DNA from: Desulfatibacillum sp.
GTDB lineage: Bacteria > Desulfobacterota > Desulfobacteria > Desulfobacterales > SpSt-501
Assembly (NCBI GenBank): GCA_020725555.1
Contig: DYEU01000027.1
Location: 1-61,424 of the forward strand
Direction: 5' to 3'
Length of the DNA stretch: 61,424 nucleotides
Within the stretch, counting starts at the first letter, position 1, and each line of letters starts with the position of its first letter. The notes below the pieces were generated by a model that saw nothing but the letters and a program-made list of their open reading frames with translations, did no database searches and had not been told where the DNA came from. A program made the position numbers and the translations under genes. This document shows, piece by piece, positions 1 through 12,383 of this stretch.

Positions 1-122
<122 letters not shown>

Positions 123-190
123 ACTGGATCGCAGTGCCGAATGGAACGGCACCGCGCAATCGACGGAGTCGATTCGGCCGGACGCCACTA

Positions 191-254
191 TTTAGTTTTC
201 AAAGATCAAAAGCCCACCAGATCGGGATCTGGGGCTCTAACGCTTCTTAGAGCC
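191..254 (-). promoter_or_regulatory. rRNA leader with boxA-like antitermination signal and hairpin
   Basis: Between the rRNA promoters and the 16S start, the minus strand carries GATCTTTGAAAACTAAATAG (about 191-210), which matches the boxA-type element of rRNA leaders. Just upstream is a perfect 8-bp hairpin, GGCTCTAA-GAAGCG-TTAGAGCC (233-254), in the place of a boxB-like stem. A second small inverted repeat, CCAGATC/GATCTGG, lies between them. These elements are known to load Nus factors for rRNA antitermination; the assignment rests on position and motif. Confidence 0.65.
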
Positions 255-270
255 GCAACACGGCCCCTTT

Positions 271-298
271 AATATAACCAATCCCGTCCGCCTGTCAA
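271..298 (-). promoter_or_regulatory. rRNA operon promoter P2
   Basis: On the minus strand there is a perfect -35 TTGACA (293-298), a 16-bp spacer and -10 TATATT (271-276), with an A-rich stretch (AAACCAAAAAGG) just upstream that could act as an UP element. It reads toward the 16S gene and lies proximal to it. Confidence 0.8.
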
Positions 299-359
299 GA
301 CCTTTTTGGTTTCTCCGGGCCGGCGCCTCTCGGCCCCGCCCGCCGCGGACAATTTGTGG

Positions 360-388
360 CTTATAGAGAATCCGCGATCCCCTGTCAA
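360..388 (-). promoter_or_regulatory. rRNA operon promoter P1
   Basis: The minus strand has TTGACA (383-388), a 17-bp spacer and TATAAG (360-365). It is preceded by an A-tract (AAAAAAAGG) and shares the word AGGTCTTGACAGG with P2. The -35 lies about 10 bp past the tyrS stop codon, so P1 and P2 form a tandem pair about 90 bp apart, as is usual for rRNA operons. Confidence 0.8.
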
Positions 389-397
389 GACCTTTTT

Positions 398-1702
398 TTA
401 AAGTTCCGGCCCGGCCTGCACGCGGCAGTAACGTTTCTTGCCGCCCCGCAGCAGAAGCCCCCCCTCGGCGTCGAGATCGGCCTCGGTCACGAGTCGGTCG
501 TGGGCCTCGATCCTCCGCCCGTTCAGGTAGGCCCCGCCCTGCTCGATCAGCCGCCTTGCAGCGGCCCCCGAGGCGGCGAGCCCGGCTTCGTGGAAGAGCC
601 GAAAGGCCGGGATCCCGGCCTTAAGGCGCGCGCGCGGGATCGTGCAGCGCGGCGTCGCCTCGGCCCGGGCCGCCTCGGTCTCGCGCGGCATCGCGCTCGA
701 GGGCAGGAGGTCCGCCGGCACGTCGCGCGCCCCGAACAGCCCCTGCGCCGCACTCCAGGCCGCCGCCGCCGCCTCGCGGCCGTGGGCGAGGGCGGTCGCC
801 TCGAAGGCGAGGATCGCCTTGGCCGCGTTGAGCCCCTCCGCCGCAAGCCCGCCCACCTCGCGGATCTCCTCGAGGGGCAGGAAGGTGAAAAGCGCAAGAA
901 AGCGGCCGACATCGCGGTCGTCGGTGTTCACCCAGAACTGGAAATAGTCGTAGGGGGAGGTCCGGGCGGGGTCGAGCCACACGGCACCGCGCGCGGTCTT
1001 CCCCATTTTCTCGCCGCTGCTCGTGGTGATGAGCGGGAAGGTGATCCCGAAGGCCGCCTTCTGCTCGACCCGGCGGATGAGTTCGACCCCCGCCACGATG
1101 TTGCCCCACTGGTCGCGGCCGCCCATCTGCAGCCGGCAGTCGTGACGCCGGCAGAGCTCGAGAAAATCGTAGGCCTGGAGGACCATGTAGTTGAACTCGA
1201 TGAAGGAAAGCCCCTCTTCGCTTTCAAGCCGCATGCGGTAGCCCTCGGCCTTGATCATGCGGTTGACCGAGAAATGCCGCCCGATGTCGCGCAGAAAGGG
1301 GATCACCCGCAGGTCGAGCAGCCAGGCGGCGTTGTTCAAGAGCAGCGCGCGGTCCCCCTCGAAGTCGAGAAAGCGCGACAGCTGCCGCCGGATGCCGGCG
1401 GCGTTGCGCTCCACGTCCTGCAGGGTGAGGAGTTTGCGCATTTCGGCCTTGCCGCTCGGGTCGCCCACGAGTCCCGTCCCGCCGCCGACAAGGGCGATCG
1501 GCCGGTGGCCGGCCCGCTGCATGTGGGCGAGCGCGAGGATCGGCACGAGGTGCCCCACGTGCAGGCTGTCCGCCGTGGGGTCGAAGCCGATGTAGCCGGT
1601 CGCCGGCCCCTCGGCGAAAAACCGCGAAAGCTCCTCCTCGTGTGTGGTCTGCTCGATGAATCCCCGCCGCCGCAGGGTCTCGAGCAGGTCGGCCTGGCCC
1701 AT
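398..1702 (-). CDS. tyrS: tyrosyl-tRNA synthetase
   Basis: A 434-residue class I synthetase that charges tRNA-Tyr in the cytoplasm. The HIGH-type motif is HVGH (residues 48-51), the tyrosine-site region has GGRDQWGN, and the KMSKS-type loop reads KMGKT, as in the E. coli-type TyrRS family. The C-terminal about 65 residues are an S4 RNA-binding domain (RRLIEQGGAYLNGRR). The ATG at 1702 has a good Shine-Dalgarno sequence (GGGAGGAAAAGACC). It is the last gene of a leftward run after rny, and its stop abuts rRNA promoter P1. The length is normal and no defect is visible. Confidence 0.97.
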   Translation of the reverse strand: MGQADLLETLRRRGFIEQTTHEEELSRFFAEGPATGYIGFDPTADSLHVGHLVPILALAHMQRAGHRPIALVGGGTGLVGDPSGKAEMRKLLTLQDVERNAAGIRRQLSRFLDFEGDRALLLNNAAWLLDLRVIPFLRDIGRHFSVNRMIKAEGYRMRLESEEGLSFIEFNYMVLQAYDFLELCRRHDCRLQMGGRDQWGNIVAGVELIRRVEQKAAFGITFPLITTSSGEKMGKTARGAVWLDPARTSPYDYFQFWVNTDDRDVGRFLALFTFLPLEEIREVGGLAAEGLNAAKAILAFEATALAHGREAAAAAWSAAQGLFGARDVPADLLPSSAMPRETEAARAEATPRCTIPRARLKAGIPAFRLFHEAGLAASGAAARRLIEQGGAYLNGRRIEAHDRLVTEADLDAEGGLLLRGGKKRYCRVQAGPEL

Positions 1703-1746
1703 GGTCTTTTCCTCCCTTGTTGCGCGGCCGCCGCCTGCGGCGCAGC

Positions 1747-3303
1747 TCACTTGTTCGCCAGCTCCACGGCGCGCGTCTCGCGGATCACCGTCACCTTGAT
1801 CTGCCCGGGGAAATTCATCGACTCCTCGATCTTGCGCGCGATCTCCTTGGAGAGGAGCACCGCCTCCTCGTCGGAGACCTTTTCGCTTTCCACGATCACC
1901 CGCAGCTCGCGTCCGGCCTGGATGGCGTAGGTGTTGGCGACGCCGCGGAACTCGTTGGCGATCTTCTCCAGGTCCTCGATCCGCTTGATGTAGTTTTCGA
2001 GCAGCTCCTTGCGCGCGCCCGGCCGCGCCCCCGAGAGCCCGTCGGCCGCTTGCACGAGAAGCGCGTAGACCGAGGCGGGCGGGACATCCTCGTGGTGCGC
2101 GGCGATCGCGTGCACGACCTTGGGGTTCTCCCCGTATTTCTTCGCCAGCTTCGAGCCGATCAGGGCGTGCGGCCCCTCGACCTCGTGATCGACGGCCTTG
2201 CCGATGTCGTGGAGCAGCCCCATGCGGCGGGCGAGCTTGGTGTTCAGGCCGAGCTCGGCCGCCATGATGCCGGCGAGAAAGCCGACCTCGACCGAGTGCT
2301 GCAGCACGTTCTGCGTGAAGCTCGTGCGGAACTTGAGCCGCCCGATGCACTTGATCAGCTCGGGGTGCATGCCGTGGATGCCCAGGTCGAAGGCCGCCTG
2401 TTCGCCGGCCTCCTTGATCGTCTGCTCGACCTCCTGGCCGACCTTCTTGACGACGTCCTCGATGCGCGCCGGGTGGATCCGGCCGTCGGAGATCAGCCGC
2501 TCGAGCGACAGCCGCGCCACCTCGCGCCGCACGGGGTTGAACCCCGAGAGGATGACCGCCTCGGGGGTGTCGTCGATGATGAGGTCGATGCCGGTGGCGG
2601 CCTCGAGGGCCCGGATGTTGCGGCCCTCGCGGCCGATGATGCGGCCCTTCATCTCGTCGTTCGGCAGCGGGACCACGGACACGGTCCGCTCGGCGACGAA
2701 ATCGGCGGCGTAGCGCTGGATGGCGGTGGCGATGATTTTCTTCGCCTTCTTGTCGGCCTCCTCGCGCGCCTCGCCCTCGATGCGCTTGATCAGCTTCGCG
2801 GCCTCGAACCGCGCCTCGTTCTCCATGGCGCGGAGCAGCAGCTCCTTGGCCTGTTCGGCCGTGAGGCCCGAGATCTTCTCGAGCTCCTGTTTCTGGGCCT
2901 CGATCAGCCGCTCCACCTCGGCGCGGCGGTCCTGCAGCCCCGCCTCGAGGGCCTGGAGCTGCCGCTCCTTCTGGGCCGCCTGTTCCTCGCGTTGCCCGAC
3001 CTGCTCGGCCTTGCGCTCCAGGGCCTCTTCCTTCTGGACGAGCCGGAGTTCCCGGAGCTTGAGCTCGGAGCGGGCTTCGCGCATCTCGTTCTCGAAATCG
3101 CTTTTCATCCGGAAAAGCGATTCCTTGGTTTCGACCTCGGCTTTGCGCAAGAGCTCCTCGGCCTTGGCCCGCGATTCCTCGAGCAGGCGCGAGGCCTCGC
3201 GTTCGGCCATGCCGGCCTTGCGCGACCAGGCCCGCCCCCGCAGCCAGAAGGCAAGGGCGAAGCCGGCCGCGGCGCAGATCCCTGCGATGATGATGGTGTC
3301 CAT
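1747..3303 (-). CDS. rny: ribonuclease Y
   Basis: A 518-residue membrane-anchored endoribonuclease that starts bulk mRNA decay. It has one N-terminal membrane segment ([18 protein letters not shown], residues 3-20), a long Glu/Arg-rich coiled coil (about 30-190), a KH domain with [15 protein letters not shown], and an HD domain with [12 protein letters not shown] carrying the metal-binding His-Asp. The start is the ATG at 3303, preceded by GAGGAG; a longer upstream frame lacks a plausible start. The length matches the family (about 520). It lies between zapA and tyrS on the same strand. Confidence 0.96.
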   Translation of the reverse strand: MDTIIIAGICAAAGFALAFWLRGRAWSRKAGMAEREASRLLEESRAKAEELLRKAEVETKESLFRMKSDFENEMREARSELKLRELRLVQKEEALERKAEQVGQREEQAAQKERQLQALEAGLQDRRAEVERLIEAQKQELEKISGLTAEQAKELLLRAMENEARFEAAKLIKRIEGEAREEADKKAKKIIATAIQRYAADFVAERTVSVVPLPNDEMKGRIIGREGRNIRALEAATGIDLIIDDTPEAVILSGFNPVRREVARLSLERLISDGRIHPARIEDVVKKVGQEVEQTIKEAGEQAAFDLGIHGMHPELIKCIGRLKFRTSFTQNVLQHSVEVGFLAGIMAAELGLNTKLARRMGLLHDIGKAVDHEVEGPHALIGSKLAKKYGENPKVVHAIAAHHEDVPPASVYALLVQAADGLSGARPGARKELLENYIKRIEDLEKIANEFRGVANTYAIQAGRELRVIVESEKVSDEEAVLLSKEIARKIEESMNFPGQIKVTVIRETRAVELANK

Positions 3304-3505
3304 GATGGGGTTCTCCTCGAACGGCCGCAGCGCGGCCGGTTTTCGGGTCAGGCGGCGCCCGGAGCCACGCGCCACGGCAGAGGAAACCGGCTCCGGCCGC
3401 CGGGCCGGGTGGAGGGTGCACGCTCCGGAGGCGCCGCCGCCGCGGCATCCGCCGGCGGCGAAGGCTTCTCGATCGGCGGGGAGGAAGGGGCGGGCGGGCC
3501 CGGCA
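3304..3505 (-). other. zapA-rny intergenic region, possible 6S RNA site
   Basis: About 200 bp separate zapA from rny, and no gene is visible. The zapA stop codon sits in the loop of a perfect 8-bp hairpin (GGCCCGGC-TGAT-GCCGGGCC) with no T-tract. Further on, minus-strand GGCGCCTCCGGAGC can pair with GCTCCGGGCGCC about 70 nt later, giving one long imperfect rod. The 6S RNA gene (ssrS) lies just downstream of zapA in many proteobacteria, so position and the paired ends hint at 6S RNA. The fold is shorter than usual and the conserved bubble was not recognised. Confidence 0.2.
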
Positions 3506-3844
3506 TCAGCCGGGCCGGTGGAGGTCTCGCAGCCGGTTCAATCCTTCGTCGAGCCTGCGCCGCAGGCGTTCGCAGCGCAGCCCGGCTTGTTCGATGAAGG
3601 CCTGGAACTCGTCTTCCCGTTGGTTGAGTTGATGCGCCATATTCAAAGCTGCGAGAATCATGATCGTCAACCGGGGCAGGTCCGGGGTCGGCCCGCCGTG
3701 GCGGCGCTCGACCTCCCCGACCTCGCTGACGAGGCGTTGCGCCGCCCGATTCGCCTCCGGGATTCCGGTGTCGGTCTGGAAGGTATAGGACCTTCCGAAC
3801 AGATCCACCGTGATCCGATCGTCCACACCGGCACGTCCCTGCAT
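3506..3844 (-). CDS. zapA: cell division protein ZapA
   Basis: A 112-residue protein with the ZapA pattern: an N-terminal beta-alpha unit ([15 protein letters not shown]), the region around [18 protein letters not shown], and a C-terminal coiled coil. ZapA binds FtsZ and bundles protofilaments at the division ring. It follows the small coiled-coil gene by 19 bp, a pairing typical of zapB-zapA. The ATG at 3844 has its purine-rich stretch unusually close. A GTG at 3826 with AGGGA 9 nt upstream is a credible alternative that would remove six residues. Confidence 0.85.
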   Translation of the reverse strand: MQGRAGVDDRITVDLFGRSYTFQTDTGIPEANRAAQRLVSEVGEVERRHGGPTPDLPRLTIMILAALNMAHQLNQREDEFQAFIEQAGLRCERLRRRLDEGLNRLRDLHRPG

Positions 3845-3863
3845 CTCTCCCGCGTCCCGGGAT

Positions 3864-4124
3864 TCAGGAGCGGTTCACACCCTCCAGTCTGGCCAACACG
3901 TGATCGATTCGGGCGCGGACCCGGGCCCGCTCTTCGGACCAGCGGGCTTCCGCCTCCCGTTTCTGGTTCAGTTCCTCCTCCAGGTGGCTGATCCGGCCTT
4001 TGAGCTCGAGATTCTCCGCCTGCAGCTCGGCCGCCCGCTCGACAAGGAGCGCCACCTGTTCTTCCAAGCGGTCGAAATGCTCAAGAAAAGCGGCCGTTTC
4101 GCCGGAGTCGGAGGCCGAGCCCAT
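3864..4124 (-). CDS. zapB: small coiled-coil protein, ZapB-like
   Basis: An 86-residue acidic protein, nearly all heptad-repeat coiled coil (FDRLEEQVALLVERAAELQAE and onward). Its size, its composition and its place directly upstream of zapA suggest a ZapB-type division factor that would sit with ZapA at the Z-ring. Sequence alone cannot separate ZapB from other short coiled coils. The ATG at 4124 is chosen because AGAG lies 8 nt upstream; an in-frame GTG at 4133 would overlap that site. Confidence 0.6.
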   Translation of the reverse strand: MGSASDSGETAAFLEHFDRLEEQVALLVERAAELQAENLELKGRISHLEEELNQKREAEARWSEERARVRARIDHVLARLEGVNRS

Positions 4125-4157
4125 GGCGGGCACTCTAAACCGAAACCGGGCCCACCG

Positions 4158-4940
4158 TCAAGCGGGGCGGCGGACGCCCGGCGCCCCCCGGAGGGCGAGC
4201 AGCCGCTCGATGCGCTCGAGGTCCGCGGGGGAGTTGATCCCGAGCACCTCCTCGGGATCCCCCCCGCGGAAGACGCCCACGCGGAAGCCGCCCTCGACGC
4301 CGATCCGCACGACCTCGGTGAGGTAATACTCGCCCTGGGCGTTGTCGCGGGAAAGGCGCGGCAAGGCGGTCTCCAGGAAGGGCTTGCGGAGGCAATAGAT
4401 GCCGCTGTTCACCGTGCGCACGGCGCGCTGGACGGAATCGGCGTCGGCCTCCTCGACGATGGCCCGGAGCCCCCCGGCGGCGTCGAAGATCAGCCGGCCG
4501 TAGCCCGCGGGCTGCTCGAGGTCGACGGCGAGAACCGTGACATCGCGCTCCGCCCGCCGGTGTTCCTCGGCCAGGGCCGAAAGCGTCCCCGGCGCGATCA
4601 AGGGGACATCGCCGCAGAGGACGAGGAGCGACTCGCACGCCGCGGGCACCACGGGCAAGGCGCAGCGGACGGCGTGCCCGGTCCCGAGGGGCTCCTCCTG
4701 GAGGGCGAAGCGCACCGGGGCGACCCGGGAGACGACCCGCCGCACCTCCTCGGCCTGGTGGCCGACGACCACGACCACGGCGTCGCCGGATACGGCCACG
4801 GCGGCCTCGACGACATACTGCACCATGGGCTTTCCCCGCACGGCATGCAAGACCTTGGCCAGCGGGGATTTCATGCGCTTGCCGCGGCCTGCGGCCAGGA
4901 TGATCGCACCCACGGTGCCCGGCACGATGCCGATGTCCAC
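4158..4940 (-). CDS. GlmU-like UDP-sugar uridylyltransferase without acetyltransferase domain
   Basis: About 260 residues with the nucleotidyltransferase signature AIILAAGRGKRMKSPLAKVLH, plus QEEPLGTGHAV, LCGDVPLI and DNAQGEYYLTEVV. These match the N-terminal pyrophosphorylase half of GlmU, which makes UDP-GlcNAc from GlcNAc-1-P and UTP. Full GlmU is about 450-475 residues with a left-handed beta-helix acetyltransferase domain. Here the frame stops right after the linker helix (ADLERIERLLAL) and nothing downstream resembles the missing half. The GTG at 4940 is uncertain, as no clear ribosome site is seen. The gene lies downstream of atpC, the usual deltaproteobacterial place for glmU. Confidence 0.8.
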   Translation of the reverse strand: MDIGIVPGTVGAIILAAGRGKRMKSPLAKVLHAVRGKPMVQYVVEAAVAVSGDAVVVVVGHQAEEVRRVVSRVAPVRFALQEEPLGTGHAVRCALPVVPAACESLLVLCGDVPLIAPGTLSALAEEHRRAERDVTVLAVDLEQPAGYGRLIFDAAGGLRAIVEEADADSVQRAVRTVNSGIYCLRKPFLETALPRLSRDNAQGEYYLTEVVRIGVEGGFRVGVFRGGDPEEVLGINSPADLERIERLLALRGAPGVRRPA

Positions 4941-5056
4941 TCTCGTTTCGCCCGCCGTCAAACAAAACGGAGGGTTCACCCCAACGGGCGCCCTCCGCAG
5001 GAAAAGGTTTGCGCTCCGGCCCCGCCCCGGCGGGCGCGCCGCCGGGGAAGGGGCGG

Positions 5057-5479
5057 TTACTGCGGCCGGCTTTTCTCGGCGATCTTCAGCCGCACCAGGG
5101 CGCGCTGCAACGCCGCCTGGGCCCGGGCGAAATCGACCGCCTCGCGGCTTCGCTGCTCGGCCAGCCGTTTCTGCGCCCGCTCGAGCGCCGCGCGGGCGCG
5201 CTCGACATCGATGTCGCGGCGCCGCTCGGCGGACTCGGCGAGCACGGTCACCCGGTCGGGGAGCGCCTCGGCGAAGCCGCCGCTCACGAACACGAAGTGC
5301 TCGCCCCCCTGCGGGTCGAGGTAGCGCACGGCGCCGGTCTGCAGCGCGGTGAGAAACGGCGTGTGCCCGATCAGGACACCGAATTCCCCGAGCGTTCCCG
5401 GGGCGGTGACGATCTGTGCTTCCTCGCTCACGACCACCCGCTCCGGGGTGACGATTTCCAGCTTGATCGTTCCGGCCAT
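5057..5479 (-). CDS. atpC: ATP synthase epsilon subunit
   Basis: A 140-residue F1 central-stalk subunit. The N-terminal beta-sandwich begins MAGTIKLEIVTPERVVVSEE, includes LGEFGVLIGHTPFLTAL, and is followed by the C-terminal two-helix hairpin (RDIDVERARAALERAQKRL). It couples rotation and can inhibit ATP hydrolysis. It is the last gene of the atp cluster, 15 bp after atpD. Confidence 0.96.
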   Translation of the reverse strand: MAGTIKLEIVTPERVVVSEEAQIVTAPGTLGEFGVLIGHTPFLTALQTGAVRYLDPQGGEHFVFVSGGFAEALPDRVTVLAESAERRRDIDVERARAALERAQKRLAEQRSREAVDFARAQAALQRALVRLKIAEKSRPQ

Positions 5480-5494
5480 CGTGTCCCCCCGGCC

Positions 5495-7850
<2,356 letters not shown>

Positions 7851-7932
7851 CGGCTCTGCCCTCACCTTCGCTCGGGCCGCAGCGGGCGGCCCCGGGGTTC
7901 GTCGGCCTTCCGCCGCCTCTCCGGGCGGCGGC

Positions 7933-9450
<1,518 letters not shown>

Positions 9451-10002
9451 TTAGACACCCTCGCCCTGTTTGAAAGATTCACGCATGCGGTGCAATTGCG
9501 TCCGAAGGCTGCCGTCCAGCACGAGGTCGCCGATCTGCGTGACCACCCCGCCGATGAGCGCCGGGTCCTCGAGCACCTCGAGCCGGATCTCCTTGCCCGT
9601 CCGCCGCGTGAGCGCTTCGCGGATGCGCTCGAGGGCCTCGGCGGGGAGCGCGGCGGCGCTCACCAGCGTCGCCCGAGCGATCCCCTTGGCCTCGTCGGCG
9701 AGCCGGCCGTAAAAATCGGCGATCGCGGCCAAAAACCGGAAGCGACGCTTTTCGAACAACAGCAGGAGAAAGGAGGCCATCACCCGCGACAGCCCCATGC
9801 GGGCGATCAGCGCCTCGAGCACACGCCGGCGCGCCCGGGTCTCGTAGAGGGGGTTGACGATCGCCTGCTCGAGCGCGGGGTTGCCGGCCACCAGGGCGGC
9901 GACGGAGGCGAGTTCCCCCCGGTAGCGCTCGATCTCGCCGTCCTGCTGGCCGATCAGCAGAAGCGCCCGGGCGTACCGACGCGCGATGGAGAGCTGCTTC
10001 AT
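9451..10002 (-). CDS. atpH: ATP synthase delta subunit
   Basis: A 183-residue peripheral-stalk subunit (OSCP type). The N-terminus SIARRYARALL and the C-terminal block DPALIGGVVTQIGDLVLDGS are diagnostic. It attaches the b subunits to the top of F1. Its ATG overlaps the atpF stop by 4 bp, and its stop directly precedes the atpA start. Confidence 0.95.
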   Translation of the reverse strand: MKQLSIARRYARALLLIGQQDGEIERYRGELASVAALVAGNPALEQAIVNPLYETRARRRVLEALIARMGLSRVMASFLLLLFEKRRFRFLAAIADFYGRLADEAKGIARATLVSAAALPAEALERIREALTRRTGKEIRLEVLEDPALIGGVVTQIGDLVLDGSLRTQLHRMRESFKQGEGV

Positions 10003-10586
10003 AGGGCCACCACCTTCTGCAGATAGTCTTCCACGAGCGCCGCCTGGTCCTTCGGCGTCATCTCCCGCTTGAGCCGCTCCTCGGCGCGCGCCAGCGCCTT
10101 CTCGAGAATTTCGTCCTGCAGCTGCGCGCGGGCCTGGGCGAACTCATGCTCGATCGCCCGGCGGGCCTGCTGCCGGAGTTTTTCGGCGGCCGCTTCGGCT
10201 TCGCGGAGGAGCCGCGCCCTGGCCTCCTCGCCCTGGCGGCGGTATTCGGCCACGATGCGCTCGGCTTCCCGTTCCATGTCGCGGATGCGGCGCGTGGTTT
10301 CCGCAAGCCGCTCCTCGGCCTCCGTCTTCTTCGCCTCGAGGTCCCGGAGTGTGGTCTCGATCCCGCGGATGCGGGCGTTGAGCGCCCGGGGGATGGGCTT
10401 GCGCAGGAGGAAAAAGAGGACCGCCGCCAGAACGACGAAATTCATGATGCGGAAGGCGTCGGTCGCCGTGAAGCCGCCGTGGGCGGCCTCCCCCCCTCCC
10501 GCCGCCCAGGCGAGGCTTGCGGCCGCCGTCGCCGCGATGGCCAGCCCCGCTCCCCGAAGCCCAGGGGTGATCGCTCGTCTCTTCAT
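9999..10586 (-). CDS. atpF: ATP synthase b subunit
   Basis: A 195-residue peripheral-stalk subunit. It has a hydrophobic leader (residues about 10-29) that could be a signal-like segment, a membrane anchor (FRIMNFVVLAAVLFFLLRKP, about 46-65), and then a long charged amphipathic helix for dimerisation. The start overlaps the b' stop by 4 bp. The leader before the anchor is common in deltaproteobacterial b subunits and is shared with its partner. Confidence 0.92.
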   Translation of the reverse strand: MKRRAITPGLRGAGLAIAATAAASLAWAAGGGEAAHGGFTATDAFRIMNFVVLAAVLFFLLRKPIPRALNARIRGIETTLRDLEAKKTEAEERLAETTRRIRDMEREAERIVAEYRRQGEEARARLLREAEAAAEKLRQQARRAIEHEFAQARAQLQDEILEKALARAEERLKREMTPKDQAALVEDYLQKVVAL

Positions 10587-11122
10587 GAAACCGGCCTCCC
10601 CAGCAGTTTGCTCACGATCCGCCCGGAGAACTCCTCGATGTCCCGCGCGAGCGCGGCGCGCGTCTGCTCGGCCTCCCGGCGGATCTTCTCGCGGACGGCC
10701 TCGAGCTCGGCCTGGGCGCGGGCGTGGATCTCCCCGGTCAAGCGCTTTTCCTCGAGCTCGGCCTCGCGGACGAGGTCCTCCTTGATCTTCAACCCCTTCG
10801 CCCGCGCCTCCTTCAGGGTCCGCGCGTAGGCCGCCTCCTGCTCCTCGAGGCTGGCGAGGGCGCGCCGGGCGGCGGCCTCGAGCCCTTCGAAGGTCTCGCG
10901 GCGCTCGCGCAGGACACGGCGAATCGGACGGTAGAGCAGGAGGTTCAGGACGATGATGAGGAAGATGAAGTTGGCCATCTGCAGGAGGAAGGACCCGTCG
11001 GGGATGACGGTCACCCCTCCCCCTTCCGCCGCACGGGCGGTGGCGGGGCCGAGGAGCAGGATCGCAAAGCCGGCGAACGATCCCGCGCGCAAGGCCATCC
11101 GGCGCACGATGCGTGAGCCCAT
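10583..11122 (-). CDS. atpF': ATP synthase b' subunit
   Basis: A 179-residue paralogue of subunit b. It has a leader ending near ATARA, then a membrane span (LQMANFIFLIIVLNLLLYRP) and a coiled-coil tail. A b/b' heterodimer replaces the b2 homodimer in many deltaproteobacteria, cyanobacteria and alphaproteobacteria. The ATG at 11122 has GGAGGT 7 nt upstream. It is the first gene of the atp cluster. No a or c subunit gene precedes it. Confidence 0.9.
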   Translation of the reverse strand: MGSRIVRRMALRAGSFAGFAILLLGPATARAAEGGGVTVIPDGSFLLQMANFIFLIIVLNLLLYRPIRRVLRERRETFEGLEAAARRALASLEEQEAAYARTLKEARAKGLKIKEDLVREAELEEKRLTGEIHARAQAELEAVREKIRREAEQTRAALARDIEEFSGRIVSKLLGRPVS

Positions 11123-11212
11123 AGGATCGACCTCCGTTTCCGAGGCGCTGGTGACGGCCTGGCTCTATTGATGATGACTCTGATGAAGCGGGGAAGAAAA
11201 GAAATCGCGGCG

Positions 11213-11241
11213 TCTATAGCATCGGGTGGGGACCTTGTCAA
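11213..11241 (-). promoter_or_regulatory. promoter of the atp operon
   Basis: On the minus strand, TTGACA (11236-11241), a 17-bp spacer and TATAGA (11213-11218), the latter preceded by TGC as an extended -10. It starts 8 bp beyond the rodA stop and about 90 bp before the atpF' start, so the ATP synthase genes can be transcribed separately from the mre-rodA operon. Confidence 0.85.
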
Positions 11242-11248
11242 AATGTTT

Positions 11249-12355
11249 TTACTCGAAAAGCACCCGGCGCATGCTCACGTTGAGCAGCAGCCCGATGCAG
11301 ATCGCCACGGCGACCGTCGAGGACCCCCCGTAGCTGATGAGCGGCAGCGGCACCCCGACCACGGGGAGCAGCCCCATGGTCATCCCCACGTTGATCACCA
11401 CCTGCCAGCCGATCAGGGCGGTGAGCCCCACGGCGAGAAAGACGCCGAAGGGGTCGCGCGAGCGGTAGGCGACCGAGCCCCCCCAGAGGATCAGGAGGAG
11501 AAACAGGGCGAGCACGGCGAGCGAGCCGAGCGCCCCCCACTCCTCGGCGAGAACCGAGAAGATGAAGTCCGTGTGCTCCTCGGGCAGGAAGGAGAGCGCG
11601 TTCTGGGTCCCCTGGAGGTACCCCTTGCCGGTGAGCAGGCCCGAGCCGATCGCGATCTTGGACTGGATGACGTGGTAGCCCGCCCCGAGGGGGTCCTGGT
11701 CGGGGTTGAGAAAGGTGAGGATCCGCTGCCGCTGGTACTCCTTGAGGAGCGACCACCCCACGGGGAGGAGCCCTGCGAGGGCCCCCGCGCCGGCGAGCAG
11801 CGTGCGCCAGGCCACCCCGGCGAACAGGGTGAGGGTGGCGGCCACGAGGGCGATCAGGCAGGCGGTGCCGAGGTCGGGCTGCAGGGCGATCAGGCCGCAG
11901 GGGGCTGCCGTGAGGGCGATGGGCCGCAAAAGGTCCCGGAACCCAAGCGCCCGGCCCGCGGGAAGCCGCGAGTAATACCGTGCCAGGACGACGACCACGG
12001 CCACCTTGAAGAGCTCCGAGGGCTGCAGATGCAGCGGCCCCAGGACGAGCCAGCGGCGCGACCCGCCGGCAAATTTGCCGAAGAGGATCACCGCGATCAG
12101 CAGCAGGAGGCAGCCCAGGTACACCGGGTAGGCCAGCCGGTCGAGGTGCCGGTAGGGAAAAACGACGGCGGCGGCCATCACCGGAAGCCCGATCGCGCAC
12201 CAGAGGATCTGCTTGGCGAAGAGGCCGCGGTAGGGGGCGGGCGGCGGATCGGCCGTGACGGCGCTGTAGACCGAGGCGAGCCCGATGCCGCCGAGCGCGA
12301 AGACGAGCAGCAGGATCTCCCAGTCGAAATGGTGGATCAACCGTCGGTCGAGCAC
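11249..12355 (-). CDS. rodA: rod-shape peptidoglycan glycosyltransferase RodA
   Basis: A 368-residue SEDS-family inner-membrane protein with about ten hydrophobic segments. It polymerises lipid II into glycan strands for side-wall growth with PBP2. Visible family blocks include FAGGSRRWLVLGPLHLQPSE (the loop with the conserved W and QPSE), LNPDQDPLGAGYH and YGGSSTVA near the C-terminus. It is the last gene of the mreBCD-mrdA-rodA operon, 28 bp after mrdA. Confidence 0.95.
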   Translation of the reverse strand: MLDRRLIHHFDWEILLLVFALGGIGLASVYSAVTADPPPAPYRGLFAKQILWCAIGLPVMAAAVVFPYRHLDRLAYPVYLGCLLLLIAVILFGKFAGGSRRWLVLGPLHLQPSELFKVAVVVVLARYYSRLPAGRALGFRDLLRPIALTAAPCGLIALQPDLGTACLIALVAATLTLFAGVAWRTLLAGAGALAGLLPVGWSLLKEYQRQRILTFLNPDQDPLGAGYHVIQSKIAIGSGLLTGKGYLQGTQNALSFLPEEHTDFIFSVLAEEWGALGSLAVLALFLLLILWGGSVAYRSRDPFGVFLAVGLTALIGWQVVINVGMTMGLLPVVGVPLPLISYGGSSTVAVAICIGLLLNVSMRRVLFE

Positions 12356-12383
12356 GGCGTACCTCCCCGTCGCGTCGAGGGGC

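Noticed and set aside
356-1930. A 524-codon plus-strand frame
   Set aside because: It is antisense to tyrS and the end of rny. The real genes carry full family motifs.
3489-3508. A terminator at the end of zapA
   Set aside because: The GGCCCGGC-TGAT-GCCGGGCC stem is perfect but is followed by a C-rich stretch, not T residues.
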